NCBI GenBank assembly: GCA_046756245.1
Contig: JBHHVZ010000006.1
Coordinates: 1-57,303 of the forward strand
Direction: 5' to 3'
From: G021776435 sp046756245
Lineage (GTDB): Bacteria; Pseudomonadota; Alphaproteobacteria; Caulobacterales; Parvularculaceae
DNA: 57,303 bases
The notes beneath the pieces are model-generated. The model was not told the DNA's origin. It saw nothing but the letters and a program-made list of their open reading frames with translations, and did no database searches. The translations under genes and the position numbers were made by a program. Below, piece after piece: positions 17,967 to 28,338 of this stretch. The stretch's first letter is position 1; each line of letters begins with the position of its first letter.

Positions 17967-19352
17967 ATGATTGACATTCTCGTAGTCGACGACGAAGCGG
18001 ACATCAGAGAACTGGTGTCGGGCATTCTGGAGGACGAAGGGTTCAGCCCGCGGGTCGCAGCCGACAGCGCCGCAACCTTCGCTGCGGTTCGCGAACGCCT
18101 GCCGTCGCTCGTCATTCTCGATGTCTGGCTGCAGGGATCGGAAATGGACGGGATCGAGGTTTTGGAGGAAATCAAGCGCATTCATCCGGAGCTTCCGGTC
18201 GTTATTATTTCCGGTCATGGAACGGTTGAGACGGCCGTCGCCGCCATCAAGAAGGGGGCTTACGATTTTGTCGAAAAACCGTTCAACGCCGACAGGCTGG
18301 TGCTCGCCGTCAATCGCGCGCTCGAAGCAGCGCGGCTGCAACGCGAAAACACGGAGTTGCGCGCGCGTGCGCCGGACTGGGGACTGATCGGATCCTCGTC
18401 GGCCATCGGGGCGCTGCGCGGCGTCATTGAGCGCGTCGCGGATTCGCGTTCGCGCGTATTAATTTTGGGTCCGCCGGGCTCCGGCAAGGAAATTATCGCC
18501 CGCCTGCTGCACGCCAACTCGAGGCGGGCGAACCGGCCGTTCGTCGTGGTGAGCGCAGCGACGATCGCGCCCGACCGGATGGAGGAGGAGCTCTTCGGGA
18601 TCGAGGGCGAAGATGGCGCGCCGAAAAAAATCGGACTGATGGAAAGAGCGCATGGCGGCACCCTGATGTTCGACAAGATCGGCGACATGCCGCTGGAGAC
18701 GCAGGGTAAAATATTGCGCGTTCTGGTCGACCAGCGGTTCAAGCGCGTGAACGGCGATGCGCCGGTCGAAGTTGATGTGCGCATCATTTCGACCACCTCG
18801 CAGGATTTGCTCGAAGAATCGGCGGTCGGTCGTTTTCGCGAGGATCTTTATCATCGGCTCAACGTCGTGCCGATCACCGCGCCGTCGCTGGCGGAACGCC
18901 GCGAGGACATCCCGGCGCTTGTCGCTTATTTTGTCGACCGGATCTCACGCGCGTCCGGACTGCCGAAGCGTCCGATGTCGGTTGAAGCGATGGCGGCGCT
19001 GCAGGCCTATCACTGGCCGGGCAATGTCCGCCAGCTCCGTAATGTGGTCGAGCGCACGCTCATTCTCATGTCGCGTGACTCTCATGCAGAGATCGCTTGC
19101 GAGCATCTGCCGTCCGAGGTGATCGATTCCGGCCTGTCGATCCCGGCTGGAGAGGGGCTGGAGCAGATAATCGCGCTGCCTCTGCGCGAAGCGCGGGAGA
19201 AATTCGAGCGCGAATATCTGATCGCCCAGATCAACCGGTTCGGCGGCAATATTTCCCGCACCGCAACCTTTATCGGCATGGAGCGCTCGGCGCTCCATCG
19301 CAAGCTGAAGGCGCTCGGCGTGAACGGCCAGACACGGGCCGAAAGCGCATAG
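17967..19352 (+). CDS. ntrX: Response regulator NtrX with degenerate AAA+ domain
   Basis: The 461-residue protein has a receiver domain (DILVVDDEADIRE; phospho-site in VILDVWL; FVEKPF), an AAA+ domain, and a Fis-type HTH (LIAQINRFGGNISRTATFIGMERSALHRKLKALGV). Walker A (GPPGSGKE, residues 168-175) and RFREDLYHRLN arginines are present. Between ELFG and GLMERAHGG there is no GAFTGA loop, and the Walker B segment reads LMFDKIGD with Lys237 where Glu is expected. It is therefore unlikely to activate sigma-54 by ATP hydrolysis and probably works as a DNA-binding regulator. Absence of GAFTGA is known in alphaproteobacterial NtrX; the Lys substitution is additional. Confidence 0.95.
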   Translation: MIDILVVDDEADIRELVSGILEDEGFSPRVAADSAATFAAVRERLPSLVILDVWLQGSEMDGIEVLEEIKRIHPELPVVIISGHGTVETAVAAIKKGAYDFVEKPFNADRLVLAVNRALEAARLQRENTELRARAPDWGLIGSSSAIGALRGVIERVADSRSRVLILGPPGSGKEIIARLLHANSRRANRPFVVVSAATIAPDRMEEELFGIEGEDGAPKKIGLMERAHGGTLMFDKIGDMPLETQGKILRVLVDQRFKRVNGDAPVEVDVRIISTTSQDLLEESAVGRFREDLYHRLNVVPITAPSLAERREDIPALVAYFVDRISRASGLPKRPMSVEAMAALQAYHWPGNVRQLRNVVERTLILMSRDSHAEIACEHLPSEVIDSGLSIPAGEGLEQIIALPLREAREKFEREYLIAQINRFGGNISRTATFIGMERSALHRKLKALGVNGQTRAESA

Positions 19353-19472
19353 AGCGACCCCGCCCCCGGAACGCCGGCTTGACTGGGGCGGCGCAGGGGA
19401 TGCGGGATGTATCCCTGAAGATCGATTCATGGGACATGTCTGCGTTCTGACGCAAACAAGGGATCAACAATA

Positions 19473-20846
19473 ATGAGGGTCATTGTCTGCGGAGCCGGCC
19501 GCGTCGGGTACGGCATTGCGCGCCGGCTCGCCGGCGAAAACAACGACATCACGGTCATCGACCAGTCGAAAGATCTTATTCGAAGGGTCGCCGAGCGGCT
19601 CGACGTGCGCGGCGTTGTCGGCAACGGCTCGCATCCGGACACCCTCGCGGCGGCGGGCGCGCGTGAGGCCGATATGGTGATCGCCGTCACCTATTCCGAT
19701 GAAGTCAATATGGTCGCCTGTCAGATTGCGCACACCCTGTTCGACGTGCCGACAAAAATCGCCCGCGTGCGCGCCCAAGGTTATCTTGATCCGAAATATT
19801 CCGATCTGTTCAGCCGCAACCACATGCCGATCGATGTGATTATTTCGCCAGAACGCGAGGTCAGCGCATCTATCATGCAGCGTCTGGCGACGCCGGGCGC
19901 ATTTGAAGTCAAGTCGTTCGTCGACGGACGCGTGTGGGCAGTCGGCGTCAAACTCCGCGAAGACTGCGCCATCATCAACACGCCGTTGCGCCAGGTGGCT
20001 GAGCTGTTTCCTGACCTCAAGATCACCATTGTCGCCGTCAGGCGCGACGACCGCATGCTGCGCACCCACGCAGACGATCAACTGTCGCCCGGCGACAAGA
20101 CCTATTTCATCGCCGACAGGGCCGACGTTCCTCGAGCGCTCGAAATCATGGGCGAGGCCGAACGCCAGGCGCGCCGCGTCATTATCGTGGGCGGCGGCAA
20201 TATCGGCCGTTTCGTCGCGCGCGGTCTCGAAAAACACGCCGCCATGAAAATCCGGTTGATCGAACGCGACAAGGCGCGCGCCGAGCGCATCGCCGAAGAA
20301 CTGAAGCGTACAGTCGTATTGCAAGGCGACGGCCTGGACCGGGCGCTGCTGCGTGAAGCAGGCGTCGCCGATGCGGAAACCGTCGTCGCCGTCACCAATA
20401 ATGATCAGGTGAACATTTTGTCGTCTGTTGTGGCCAAGCGCGAGGGAGCGCGGCGCGCGCTGGCGCTGATCAATGACGTTGATTACGGGCCGTTGTCGGA
20501 AGCGGTCGGGGTCGACCGTTTCGTCGATCCGCGCGCCATCACGATTTCAACCATTCTGCAGCACATCAGACGCGGCCGGATTAAAGGCGTTTATACGCTT
20601 GCAGACGGGAAGGCGGAGCTGATTGAGGCGGTTGCGCTCGAAACCTCGCCGCTCGTCAACAAGCCGCTTCGTGACGCGCAACTGCCTGAAGGGGTCATGA
20701 TCGGCGCCGTCTTCCGCGATAACGCCGTCGTCATGCCGACCGGCGATACGGTCATCAGTCCCGGCGACCGCGTCGTTCTCATGACCCTGCAGGAAAACGT
20801 TAAAGACGTAGAGCAGATGTTCCGCGTGAGCATCGAATACTTTTAG
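19473..20846 (+). CDS. trkA: Trk potassium uptake regulator TrkA
   Basis: The 457-residue cytosolic protein has two RCK units. The first Rossmann domain begins MRVIVCGAGRVGYGIARRLAGENNDITVID and the second RVIIVGGGNIGRFVARGLEKHAAMKIRLIERD. Each is followed by a TrkA-C domain. It binds NAD(H)/nucleotides and gates the TrkH channel encoded immediately downstream. It follows ntrX by 120 nt, an order conserved in Alphaproteobacteria. Confidence 0.97.
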   Translation: MRVIVCGAGRVGYGIARRLAGENNDITVIDQSKDLIRRVAERLDVRGVVGNGSHPDTLAAAGAREADMVIAVTYSDEVNMVACQIAHTLFDVPTKIARVRAQGYLDPKYSDLFSRNHMPIDVIISPEREVSASIMQRLATPGAFEVKSFVDGRVWAVGVKLREDCAIINTPLRQVAELFPDLKITIVAVRRDDRMLRTHADDQLSPGDKTYFIADRADVPRALEIMGEAERQARRVIIVGGGNIGRFVARGLEKHAAMKIRLIERDKARAERIAEELKRTVVLQGDGLDRALLREAGVADAETVVAVTNNDQVNILSSVVAKREGARRALALINDVDYGPLSEAVGVDRFVDPRAITISTILQHIRRGRIKGVYTLADGKAELIEAVALETSPLVNKPLRDAQLPEGVMIGAVFRDNAVVMPTGDTVISPGDRVVLMTLQENVKDVEQMFRVSIEYF

Positions 20847-20869
20847 GCTCCCGTCCGGAGCGCGGTATT

Positions 20870-22261
20870 ATGGGATATCCGAGCATTCTGCGCGGCTTCG
20901 GCGTTTCGCTCATCGTTTTGGGCGCGGCGATGCTCGCGCCCTTCATCGCCGCGATCGCCGCCGGCGAAGCGGGGGCCGGCGCGTTTGCATTCGGCGCGAG
21001 TGCAGCATTTTTCGCCGGATTCGGCGCCGTCTCCGCCAGTTCCGGCAAGCACCCGCCGACCGATTTTCGCGGCGCGCTATTGCTCGTGCTGTTGTGGTGG
21101 ATCGTCGCCCCGGTTTTTGCAGCGCTTCCGTTTTTGCTGCACGGCATGACATTTTCCGACGCCTATTTCGAAGCGGTGTCGGCGATGACGACGACGGGCG
21201 GCTGGCTGTCTGACGCCGCCGCCCGCGCCAGCATTTCCGGCGTCCTGTGGAGAGCTGAGCTTGAATGGCTTGGCGGGTTGGCCTCGGTCTCGATCGCCGC
21301 GGCGATTTTCGTGCGTCCGACTTTTGTCGGAATCGATACGCTGTTGCCGCCGTTTTCGCTCGGCGAGGAAGATTCCTATTTGAGCCCGCTGCGCGACGCG
21401 ATCAGGTCGTTCAGCGTCGTCTATGCACTCGTAACGCTGTTCTGCTTCACGATCGCTGCATTGTTGGGCGCGCCGTTGCTGGATGCGGCCGTCATGTCGA
21501 TGTCGATCGTCGCGTCAGGCGGGTTTATCCCGCATCAGGAAGGCCTGGCGGGATACGGGCTCGGCATCGAGTCCGGATTATTTCCGTTCATTGTCCTGAG
21601 CGGCGCCAATTTCGTACTGGTCGCCCGTTTGCTGCGCGGCGTAACCGGGCGGGCGCGCGATGCGGAAACCGGCGCTTTCCTGCTCATCATCCTGGCTGTC
21701 GGCGCCATGTTCTGGACGACGGCCGGCGCCGGCGATATCAGCCTGCTGCCGGCGCAGCTTTTCAACGCCGCCTCGCTCCTGTCGACCAACGGTTTCCTTA
21801 TCGGCGAGGCGCCGACGGTGACCGCAGCGATTGTCACGGCGGTCATTGGCGGCGCAGCCGTTTCTACGGCGGGTGGTTTCAAGATTCTGCGCTGGCTGGT
21901 GATTATGCGCCGCGCCCATGAGGAAATCCGGCTCCTGGTGACGCCGCGCGCCGTTTTCGGCCTGTCGCGCATCGCCAATGAACTTGGCGTGTGGATGCAC
22001 TTTCTCATGTTCACCATGACGCTTGCGGGGTTGCTGCTGTTGATCGCGCTTAATGGTCACTCATTCGAAGCCGCGGCGCTCGCCGCCACCGCCGTGCTGA
22101 GCAACACCGGCCCGCTGCTTGCGCTTGCCGGCGAGGCGCATGGCGGCTACGCGATATTCGAAACGCCTCTGCGCTGGGTTCTTGCGGCGGGTATGATTCT
22201 CGGCAGACTAGAAGCAGTCGCCGGTCTCGCGCTCATCAACCGCGCTTTCTGGAGGTCGTAA
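20870..22261 (+). CDS. trkH: Trk potassium transporter membrane subunit
   Basis: The 463-residue integral membrane protein has about ten hydrophobic segments. Selectivity-filter-like loops include AVSAMTTTGGWLSD, MSIVASGGFIPHQEG, NAASLLSTNGFLIG and TAVLSNTGPLLAL, one per pore domain. AVIGGAAVSTAGGFKILRWLVIMRR matches the conserved intramembrane loop region of TrkH. It forms the K+ pore with TrkA, whose gene lies 23 nt upstream. Next is dat, 6 nt downstream. Confidence 0.95.
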   Translation: MGYPSILRGFGVSLIVLGAAMLAPFIAAIAAGEAGAGAFAFGASAAFFAGFGAVSASSGKHPPTDFRGALLLVLLWWIVAPVFAALPFLLHGMTFSDAYFEAVSAMTTTGGWLSDAAARASISGVLWRAELEWLGGLASVSIAAAIFVRPTFVGIDTLLPPFSLGEEDSYLSPLRDAIRSFSVVYALVTLFCFTIAALLGAPLLDAAVMSMSIVASGGFIPHQEGLAGYGLGIESGLFPFIVLSGANFVLVARLLRGVTGRARDAETGAFLLIILAVGAMFWTTAGAGDISLLPAQLFNAASLLSTNGFLIGEAPTVTAAIVTAVIGGAAVSTAGGFKILRWLVIMRRAHEEIRLLVTPRAVFGLSRIANELGVWMHFLMFTMTLAGLLLLIALNGHSFEAAALAATAVLSNTGPLLALAGEAHGGYAIFETPLRWVLAAGMILGRLEAVAGLALINRAFWRS

Positions 22262-22267
22262 ACGTTC

Positions 22268-23137
22268 ATGTCGAGAGTCGCCTATGTCAACGGTCGCTAT
22301 GTTCGCGCGGAAGCGGCGGCTGTTCATATCGAAGACCGGGGTTATCAGTTCGGGGACGGCGTCTATGAGGTCTGTCTCGCTGCGGCGGGACGGTTTTGCG
22401 ACCTGCCCGGCCATCTGGCGCGGCTCGAACGTTCGCTCGGCGCGCTCAGCATCCGCCCGCCGATGTCGATGGCTGCGCTCAAAATGACGATGCGCACGCT
22501 CTTGCGCAGAAACAAACTTAAGGACGCGCTCGTCTACATCCAGGTGACGCGCGGCGTTGCGCCGAGAAATCATCCATTTCCCGTCGCGTCGATCGAACCT
22601 GCGCTGGTCATGACGGCGCGTCATTTCGATTTTGCGGGCAGCAACGCCCAAGCGGAAAAAGGCGTAAGCGTCGTCACCGCGCCCGATATACGCTGGGGAC
22701 GCGTCGACATAAAGACAATCAACCTCCTGCCGAATGTGCTCGCTAAACAGGCGGCGCGCGACGCAGGCGCGGCCGAGGCCTGGCTGGTCCGCAACAATGG
22801 CGAAGTCACGGAAGGATCCTCGTCAAACGCCTGGATCGTCGATCAAACGGGTGCGCTGGTGACGCACCCCCTGGGCCATGAAATTCTTGGCGGAATCACG
22901 CGCGAATCGTTGTTGTTATGCGCGCAAAAGCTGCAGATCAAAGTTATTGAGCGGCCGTTTACTATCGAGGAAGCCAAATCGGCGCCCGAGGCGTTCCTCA
23001 CCTCGGCCACGAATCTCGTCATGCCGGTGACGAAAATTGATGATAAATTAGTGGGCGAAGGCCGGCCCGGTCCGGTTGCGACGCAGCTTCGCGGCGCTTA
23101 TATGGCTGCCGCGGTAGATGAAGAATTCGCAAATTAA
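22268..23137 (+). CDS. dat: Class IV aminotransferase, D-amino-acid aminotransferase type
   Basis: The 289-residue PLP enzyme has the class IV start RVAYVNGRYVRAEAAAVHIEDRGYQFGDGVYEV. The PLP lysine lies in RVDIKTINLLPNVLAKQAA, and the phosphate-binding segment is EVTEGSSSNAWIV with GGITRESLL. This combination points to D-alanine transaminase, which makes D-glutamate for peptidoglycan, although branched-chain specificity cannot be excluded. It lies between trkH (6 nt upstream) and hfq, a known alphaproteobacterial order. Confidence 0.92.
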   Translation: MSRVAYVNGRYVRAEAAAVHIEDRGYQFGDGVYEVCLAAAGRFCDLPGHLARLERSLGALSIRPPMSMAALKMTMRTLLRRNKLKDALVYIQVTRGVAPRNHPFPVASIEPALVMTARHFDFAGSNAQAEKGVSVVTAPDIRWGRVDIKTINLLPNVLAKQAARDAGAAEAWLVRNNGEVTEGSSSNAWIVDQTGALVTHPLGHEILGGITRESLLLCAQKLQIKVIERPFTIEEAKSAPEAFLTSATNLVMPVTKIDDKLVGEGRPGPVATQLRGAYMAAAVDEEFAN

Positions 23138-23149
23138 ACGCTAAAGTGG

Positions 23150-23177
23150 TTGCCATCATGGAAAATAACCTTAAATA
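23150..23177 (+). promoter_or_regulatory. Candidate hfq promoter
   Basis: TTGCCA (23150-23155), a 16-nt spacer and TAAATA (23172-23177) match a sigma-70-type promoter. The predicted start of transcription, near 23184, leaves a 5' leader of about 45 nt before hfq. The local drop in GC content supports this. A GGGGGAGAGG ribosome site lies just upstream of the start codon. Confidence 0.4.
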
Positions 23178-23227
23178 GCAGAATCGCCATAGTATCAACA
23201 AACGCCCGGGGGAGAGGCGCAGAGCAA

Positions 23228-23485
23228 ATGACTGAGAAAAAGCAAAATCTGCAGGACGTTTTTCTAAATCATGTACGCAAAGGGAAAATTCCCGTCACAA
23301 TCTTTCTGGTAAACGGCGTCAAGCTGCAGGGCGTCGTCACATGGTTCGACAATTTTTGTGTTTTGCTGAAGCGCGACGGCCACGCGCAACTCGTGTATAA
23401 ACACGCAATCTCCACAGTCATGCCGTCTCAGCCCGTCACCCTGTGGAACGGCGAGGGCGAAGAAGGCGGCCAAGAGAGCGCGTAA
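23228..23485 (+). CDS. hfq: RNA chaperone Hfq
   Basis: The 85-residue Sm-like protein forms a hexamer that pairs small RNAs with mRNAs. Sm1 is QNLQDVFLNHVRKGKIPVTIFLVNGVKLQGVVTWFDNFCVLLKR and Sm2 ends in the hallmark VYKHAISTVMP. The C-terminal tail is short and acidic (EGEEGGQE), as in other Alphaproteobacteria. ATG 23228 follows a strong GGGGGAGAGG site. hflX follows within 12 nt, the classic hfq-hflX pair. Confidence 0.98.
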   Translation: MTEKKQNLQDVFLNHVRKGKIPVTIFLVNGVKLQGVVTWFDNFCVLLKRDGHAQLVYKHAISTVMPSQPVTLWNGEGEEGGQESA

Positions 23486-23496
23486 CGCGAAACGGT

Positions 23497-24833
<1,337 letters not shown>

Positions 24834-24837
<4 letters not shown>

Positions 24838-25640
24838 ATATCGATCCGTTTCACGTGGCCGCGCTTATAGACGAAATTGCAAACGCCGAAATCGCCCCGC
24901 GTTTCGGCGCATTGGCCGACGGCGCCGTGCGCACCAAGGCCGGGCCCAACGATTTCGTGACTGAAGCCGATGAAGCGGCGGAGGCTGCGCTCAAGAAAGC
25001 CCTCGGCGCGCTCCGTCCGGATGCGGTGTTTGTCGGCGAGGAAAGCGCCGCCGCGGATCCTTCGCTCGACGCCAGCCTTGGCGGAAGCAGCGCTTACTGG
25101 ATTGTCGACCCGCTCGACGGCACGCGCAATTTTGTCCAAGGCGTACGCGAGTTCGCCACTATTGTCGCGTTTGCCGAAGGAGGCCGAACGCGGATGGGCT
25201 GGATTTACGCCATTCCGGAGCGGTCATGCGCGATTGCGATCGAAGGCGAAGGCGTGAGTTGGGAGGGCGCGCGCGTATCGCCGCCGGCGCCGCTGCAGAA
25301 GCCATCGGGTTTGCGTTCCGTCGGCTGGCTTTCCAGAGAGTGGCGCGACCGGTTGGCACCGAATCTGCGGGCGAAGCTTGAAACCCGCCCGGCGCGCTGT
25401 TCGGCCTACGCCTATCTGTCCCTGATGCGCGGCGACGCCGACTTCGCCATTCACAGCAAGGTGCAAGCCTGGGATCACGCCGCCGGCGCGCTGCTCATGT
25501 CTGAAATCGGCGGCAGGACAGCGTTTCTCGACGACGGCTCGGCCTACGGACCGGCACCCACTGCAAACAGGCCGCTCCTCGCCGCCGCTTCGGTCAAGCG
25601 TTGGGAAGATGTGCGCGCCGCGTTGTTGGACAAACCATAA
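24834..25640 (+). CDS. Inositol monophosphatase family phosphatase
   Basis: The 268-residue protein belongs to the Mg-dependent FIG superfamily. Metal ligands are visible in the family order: FVGEES (Glu), WIVDPLDGTRNF (Asp, Asp), and VQAWDHAAGALLMSEIGG (Asp). Members include inositol-1-phosphatase (SuhB), histidinol-phosphatase (HisN) and 3'-phosphoadenosine phosphatase (CysQ). The specific substrate is not clear; in Alphaproteobacteria this position after hflX often holds a HisN-like protein. It overlaps the hflX stop by 4 nt, so the genes are probably coupled. Confidence 0.9.
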
Positions 25641-25755
25641 ACGTAATTTCGCTAACGCTGCAATCCGCCCTTTGCAAGCGCGCCGCGAGGGGCGATCATA
25701 GCTGACGCCAGCCGCACGAAGGCTGCTGATGAATTGAAATTCGGGGAACGGGCGT

Positions 25756-26526
25756 ATGACCGTCAAATATGAAACGCCGAGCGATCATGTGGGGCTGATC
25801 ACGCTGAACAGGCCTGAAAAACTCAACGCCGTTAACGGCGACATGCGGCGCGACCTTCTTGATGTAACCCGTCGCATTTCTCAGGACGATACGATCCGCG
25901 CCGTCGTGCTGACGGGGGCGGGTCGAGCGTTTTGCGCCGGCGCCGACATCGCTGACGCGCGCGACGCGTATAACGTCGAAGATATTCTTAATACGGAATA
26001 TGGCGGCTTTTTGAGCGTCATCATGACCTGCCCAAAACCGGTGATTGCGGCGATCAACGGGCCCGCAGCAGGCATAGGCGTATCGCTGGCGCTGACCTGC
26101 GACTTGAGGGTGATGGCCGAAGACGCCTATCTGATGAGCGCGTTCGCCAATATCGGCCTGGTTCCGGACGGCGGCCTTTCGTGGATTCTGACGCGCGAGA
26201 TCGGCTATGCGCGGGCCTATCAGCTTGCGATAGAAGCGGAAAAGATAGACGCCAAGCGTTGTCTTGAATGGGGTCTTGTGAACCGGGCCGTTGCTGCTGA
26301 CGAGACTTTGGATAATGCGCTCGAATGGGCTGCGTCGCTGATTGACCGCGCGCCGATCTCGATAGCGCTCACCAAGCGCGCGTTTCGCGCCGCCGCCAAC
26401 CAGAGTCTGCGCGACGCGATGGCGTATGAAGCGATGCTGCAGCGCACGGCGATGAACACCGAAGATTTTGCGGAAGGCGTGGCTGCGCGTCTGCAGAAAC
26501 GGGCGCCGAAGTTCAAGGGCCGCTGA
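25756..26526 (+). CDS. Enoyl-CoA hydratase/isomerase family protein
   Basis: The 256-residue crotonase-fold protein shows LITLNRPEKLNAVNGDMRRDL, the oxyanion-hole segment VLTGAGRAFCAGADI, and the second oxyanion region AAINGPAAGIGVSLALTCDLRVMAEDAYLMSAFANIGLVPDGGLSWIL. The usual first catalytic glutamate position (GxxLALxCDxR followed by FxxPE) is occupied by FANIGLVPDGG, with D in the second acid position as in PaaG-type isomerases. It likely acts in fatty-acid or aromatic-acid CoA catabolism. It is preceded by a 115-nt gap and appears monocistronic. Confidence 0.9.
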   Translation: MTVKYETPSDHVGLITLNRPEKLNAVNGDMRRDLLDVTRRISQDDTIRAVVLTGAGRAFCAGADIADARDAYNVEDILNTEYGGFLSVIMTCPKPVIAAINGPAAGIGVSLALTCDLRVMAEDAYLMSAFANIGLVPDGGLSWILTREIGYARAYQLAIEAEKIDAKRCLEWGLVNRAVAADETLDNALEWAASLIDRAPISIALTKRAFRAAANQSLRDAMAYEAMLQRTAMNTEDFAEGVAARLQKRAPKFKGR

Positions 26527-26607
26527 CGCGCGTCTGTCAAGCGCGCCTGATGGCGTCGGCGAAAGGCGTCATGACGATGTAGATTTACGGCGCCATAATT
26601 GTTTCGC

Positions 26608-27078
26608 TTATGCGCGATAGCTGAACGACTCGTGGCGGGCGTCCTGCATCAGGCGATCGAATTCCGATCCCGTAATATGGATCAGCGTACGGTGATCGCC
26701 GCCTTCAAACCAGATTTCGGTCTTCCCGTTCAAACTGTCGTCGAGCATCGTAGAAACGTCATAGGCGGCGCCGACAGGCGGCGCCGCGCCTGTTTCGCAA
26801 TCATCAAACAGGTCGTTGATCTCGCGTTCGCTCGCGAGGCCGAGCCTGCGGTGAAGCTTTTCCTGCAGCAGCGTCAGGTCAACGCGATGGCTCGAAGGAA
26901 CGACGGCGAGCACATAGCCCTCCTCGTGATGGATCACGACGGATTTGGCGACACAGTCGCCGGGAAGGTGTGCGGCGTCAGCCGTCTCGCTGGCCGTCGC
27001 GGTTCGCGGGTGAGCGACCGTATCATAACGCACGCCCGCATCGTCGAGATATCGCTTTAGTCGATTGGCGATAGCCAT
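26608..27078 (-). CDS. YbaK/EbsC-type aminoacyl-tRNA deacylase
   Basis: The 156-residue YbaK-domain protein contains TVAHPRTATASETADAAHLPGDCVAKSVVIHHEEGYVLAVVPSSHRVDL, with the conserved lysine of the deacylase site in VAKSVV. GAAPPVGAAYDVSTMLDDSL matches the GxxxP region of the substrate pocket. Such stand-alone proteins hydrolyse misacylated tRNAs such as Cys- or Ala-tRNA(Pro). ATG 27078 was chosen because a GGGAG site lies just upstream; further upstream codons look non-coding. Confidence 0.88.
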   Translation of the reverse strand: MAIANRLKRYLDDAGVRYDTVAHPRTATASETADAAHLPGDCVAKSVVIHHEEGYVLAVVPSSHRVDLTLLQEKLHRRLGLASEREINDLFDDCETGAAPPVGAAYDVSTMLDDSLNGKTEIWFEGGDHRTLIHITGSEFDRLMQDARHESFSYRA

Positions 27079-27298
27079 TCCAGTCTCCCTGCCTTGCGGC
27101 GGCGAAGGAGAGGGCGCGGCGGAACGAATCGGACAAATCTCTTCGCGCCCAATTCTACGCAGCCAGAAACACGCCAATAGTGCCTGAGCGCGCGACGCCG
27201 GGCAAGCGCGCGTTATGTCGTAATTTTGGCGATGCCGGCGACGCTTCTGCAAAGACGCAAAACGAATTCAATGGATGCCGGCGCGCGGTGTTGTTTGT

Positions 27299-28039
27299 TC
27301 AGGCGTGGCGGAAAATGACGGCGAGAAGCGCAATGACGACGCCGATGCTGGCGGTTGGATAGCCGCGCCCGTTCGGCGTTTTTGCAGCATGCGGCGCAAG
27401 GTGAAAGAAAATAATGTAGATGAGCCCGCCGGCGGTCGCGCCCAGCATCGCCGAAAGCGGCGTTTCTGCCGCCAGTCCGATAAACACCGCCGAAAGCAGG
27501 GTGCCGGCGACCGTCGTAACCGAGGCTGCAACGAACGCCCAGAAGATGGCGGCGAAGGTGCGCATGCCCGCTTCGCGCAAAAGGAAGAAAGCGATCACGC
27601 CTTCCGGAAATTCATGAAACAGCAGCCCGAGCGCGGCGAGTCCGCCGGTGAATACGTCCTCATGAAATGACGTGACGTATATGACGCCGTCGAGAAACGA
27701 GTGCGCGCCCAACGCAATGATCGAAGCATAGCCGAAGGCGAAGTCGGCGCCTTTGACCCGGTGTTGCGGCGCAATGCGCAGAGTCGCGCCGATCAGCGTC
27801 ATTGCAAAAAAACCGGCCACGCCCCATCGCCATGCGGTTTCGGAAAGGCTGAGCGCCTGGGGCAGGATGTGAAAAATGACGGCGACGAGCAGAACGCCGA
27901 TTGCAAATGAAGAAAAGTAGGGACTGTTGCGCCGTCCCCAGTCCCCGAGCGCGGCCATGGAGAGAAGACCAGCCGTACTGATGGCCGCGGCGATTGAACT
28001 CACCGCCAACGCATTGATGCTGTGCGGATCCCCAACCAC
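27299..28039 (-). CDS. ZIP-family metal transporter, probably zinc uptake
   Basis: The 246-residue membrane protein has about eight hydrophobic helices. The ZIP metal-binding signatures are present: HSFLDG in helix 4 and HEFPEG in helix 5. ZIP proteins bring Zn2+ (or Fe2+, Mn2+) into the cytosol. I start it at GTG 28039 because a GAGGGG site lies upstream and the sequence further upstream, to 28132, is Arg-rich and unlike a membrane protein. It is divergent from a CDF-type exporter gene, forming an import/export pair around a shared regulatory region. Confidence 0.88.
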   Translation of the reverse strand: MVGDPHSINALAVSSIAAAISTAGLLSMAALGDWGRRNSPYFSSFAIGVLLVAVIFHILPQALSLSETAWRWGVAGFFAMTLIGATLRIAPQHRVKGADFAFGYASIIALGAHSFLDGVIYVTSFHEDVFTGGLAALGLLFHEFPEGVIAFFLLREAGMRTFAAIFWAFVAASVTTVAGTLLSAVFIGLAAETPLSAMLGATAGGLIYIIFFHLAPHAAKTPNGRGYPTASIGVVIALLAVIFRHA

Positions 28040-28141
28040 GCTGTTAGCCGCCCCTCTTACCGCCCGATTTGCACGCCGGCCCGGTCGGCGCCTGCTCAGG
28101 GCATTCCGTACCGCAATCCTGTCTCGCGGCAAATCCTAGCA

Positions 28142-28157
28142 GTGAAAATGTTATCAC
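28142..28157. promoter_or_regulatory. Possible Zur-like operator upstream of the ZIP gene
   Basis: GTGAAAATGTTATCAC matches its own reverse complement at 12 of 16 positions and contains AATGTTAT, the half-site seen in proteobacterial Zur boxes (GAAATGTTAT type). It lies in an AT-rich patch of the intergenic region between the ZIP and CDF genes. The second half-site is weak, so this is a suggestion only. Confidence 0.3.
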
Positions 28158-28338
28158 GTCACCTTTTCCTTTCATTACCCCGATTGTACGGATTTGCATT
28201 AAATTCGGCGACAACGGCGCATCAGACGCCGGGCGCGCGCATGCGCGCTTGCTCTCGCCCCGCGCTGCGGCTTATTGTGCGCGCCGGGTGGCGCGGTCGG
28301 CCTTTATAAGTGGATAAAGCCAACCCGACAGGCTGGGC

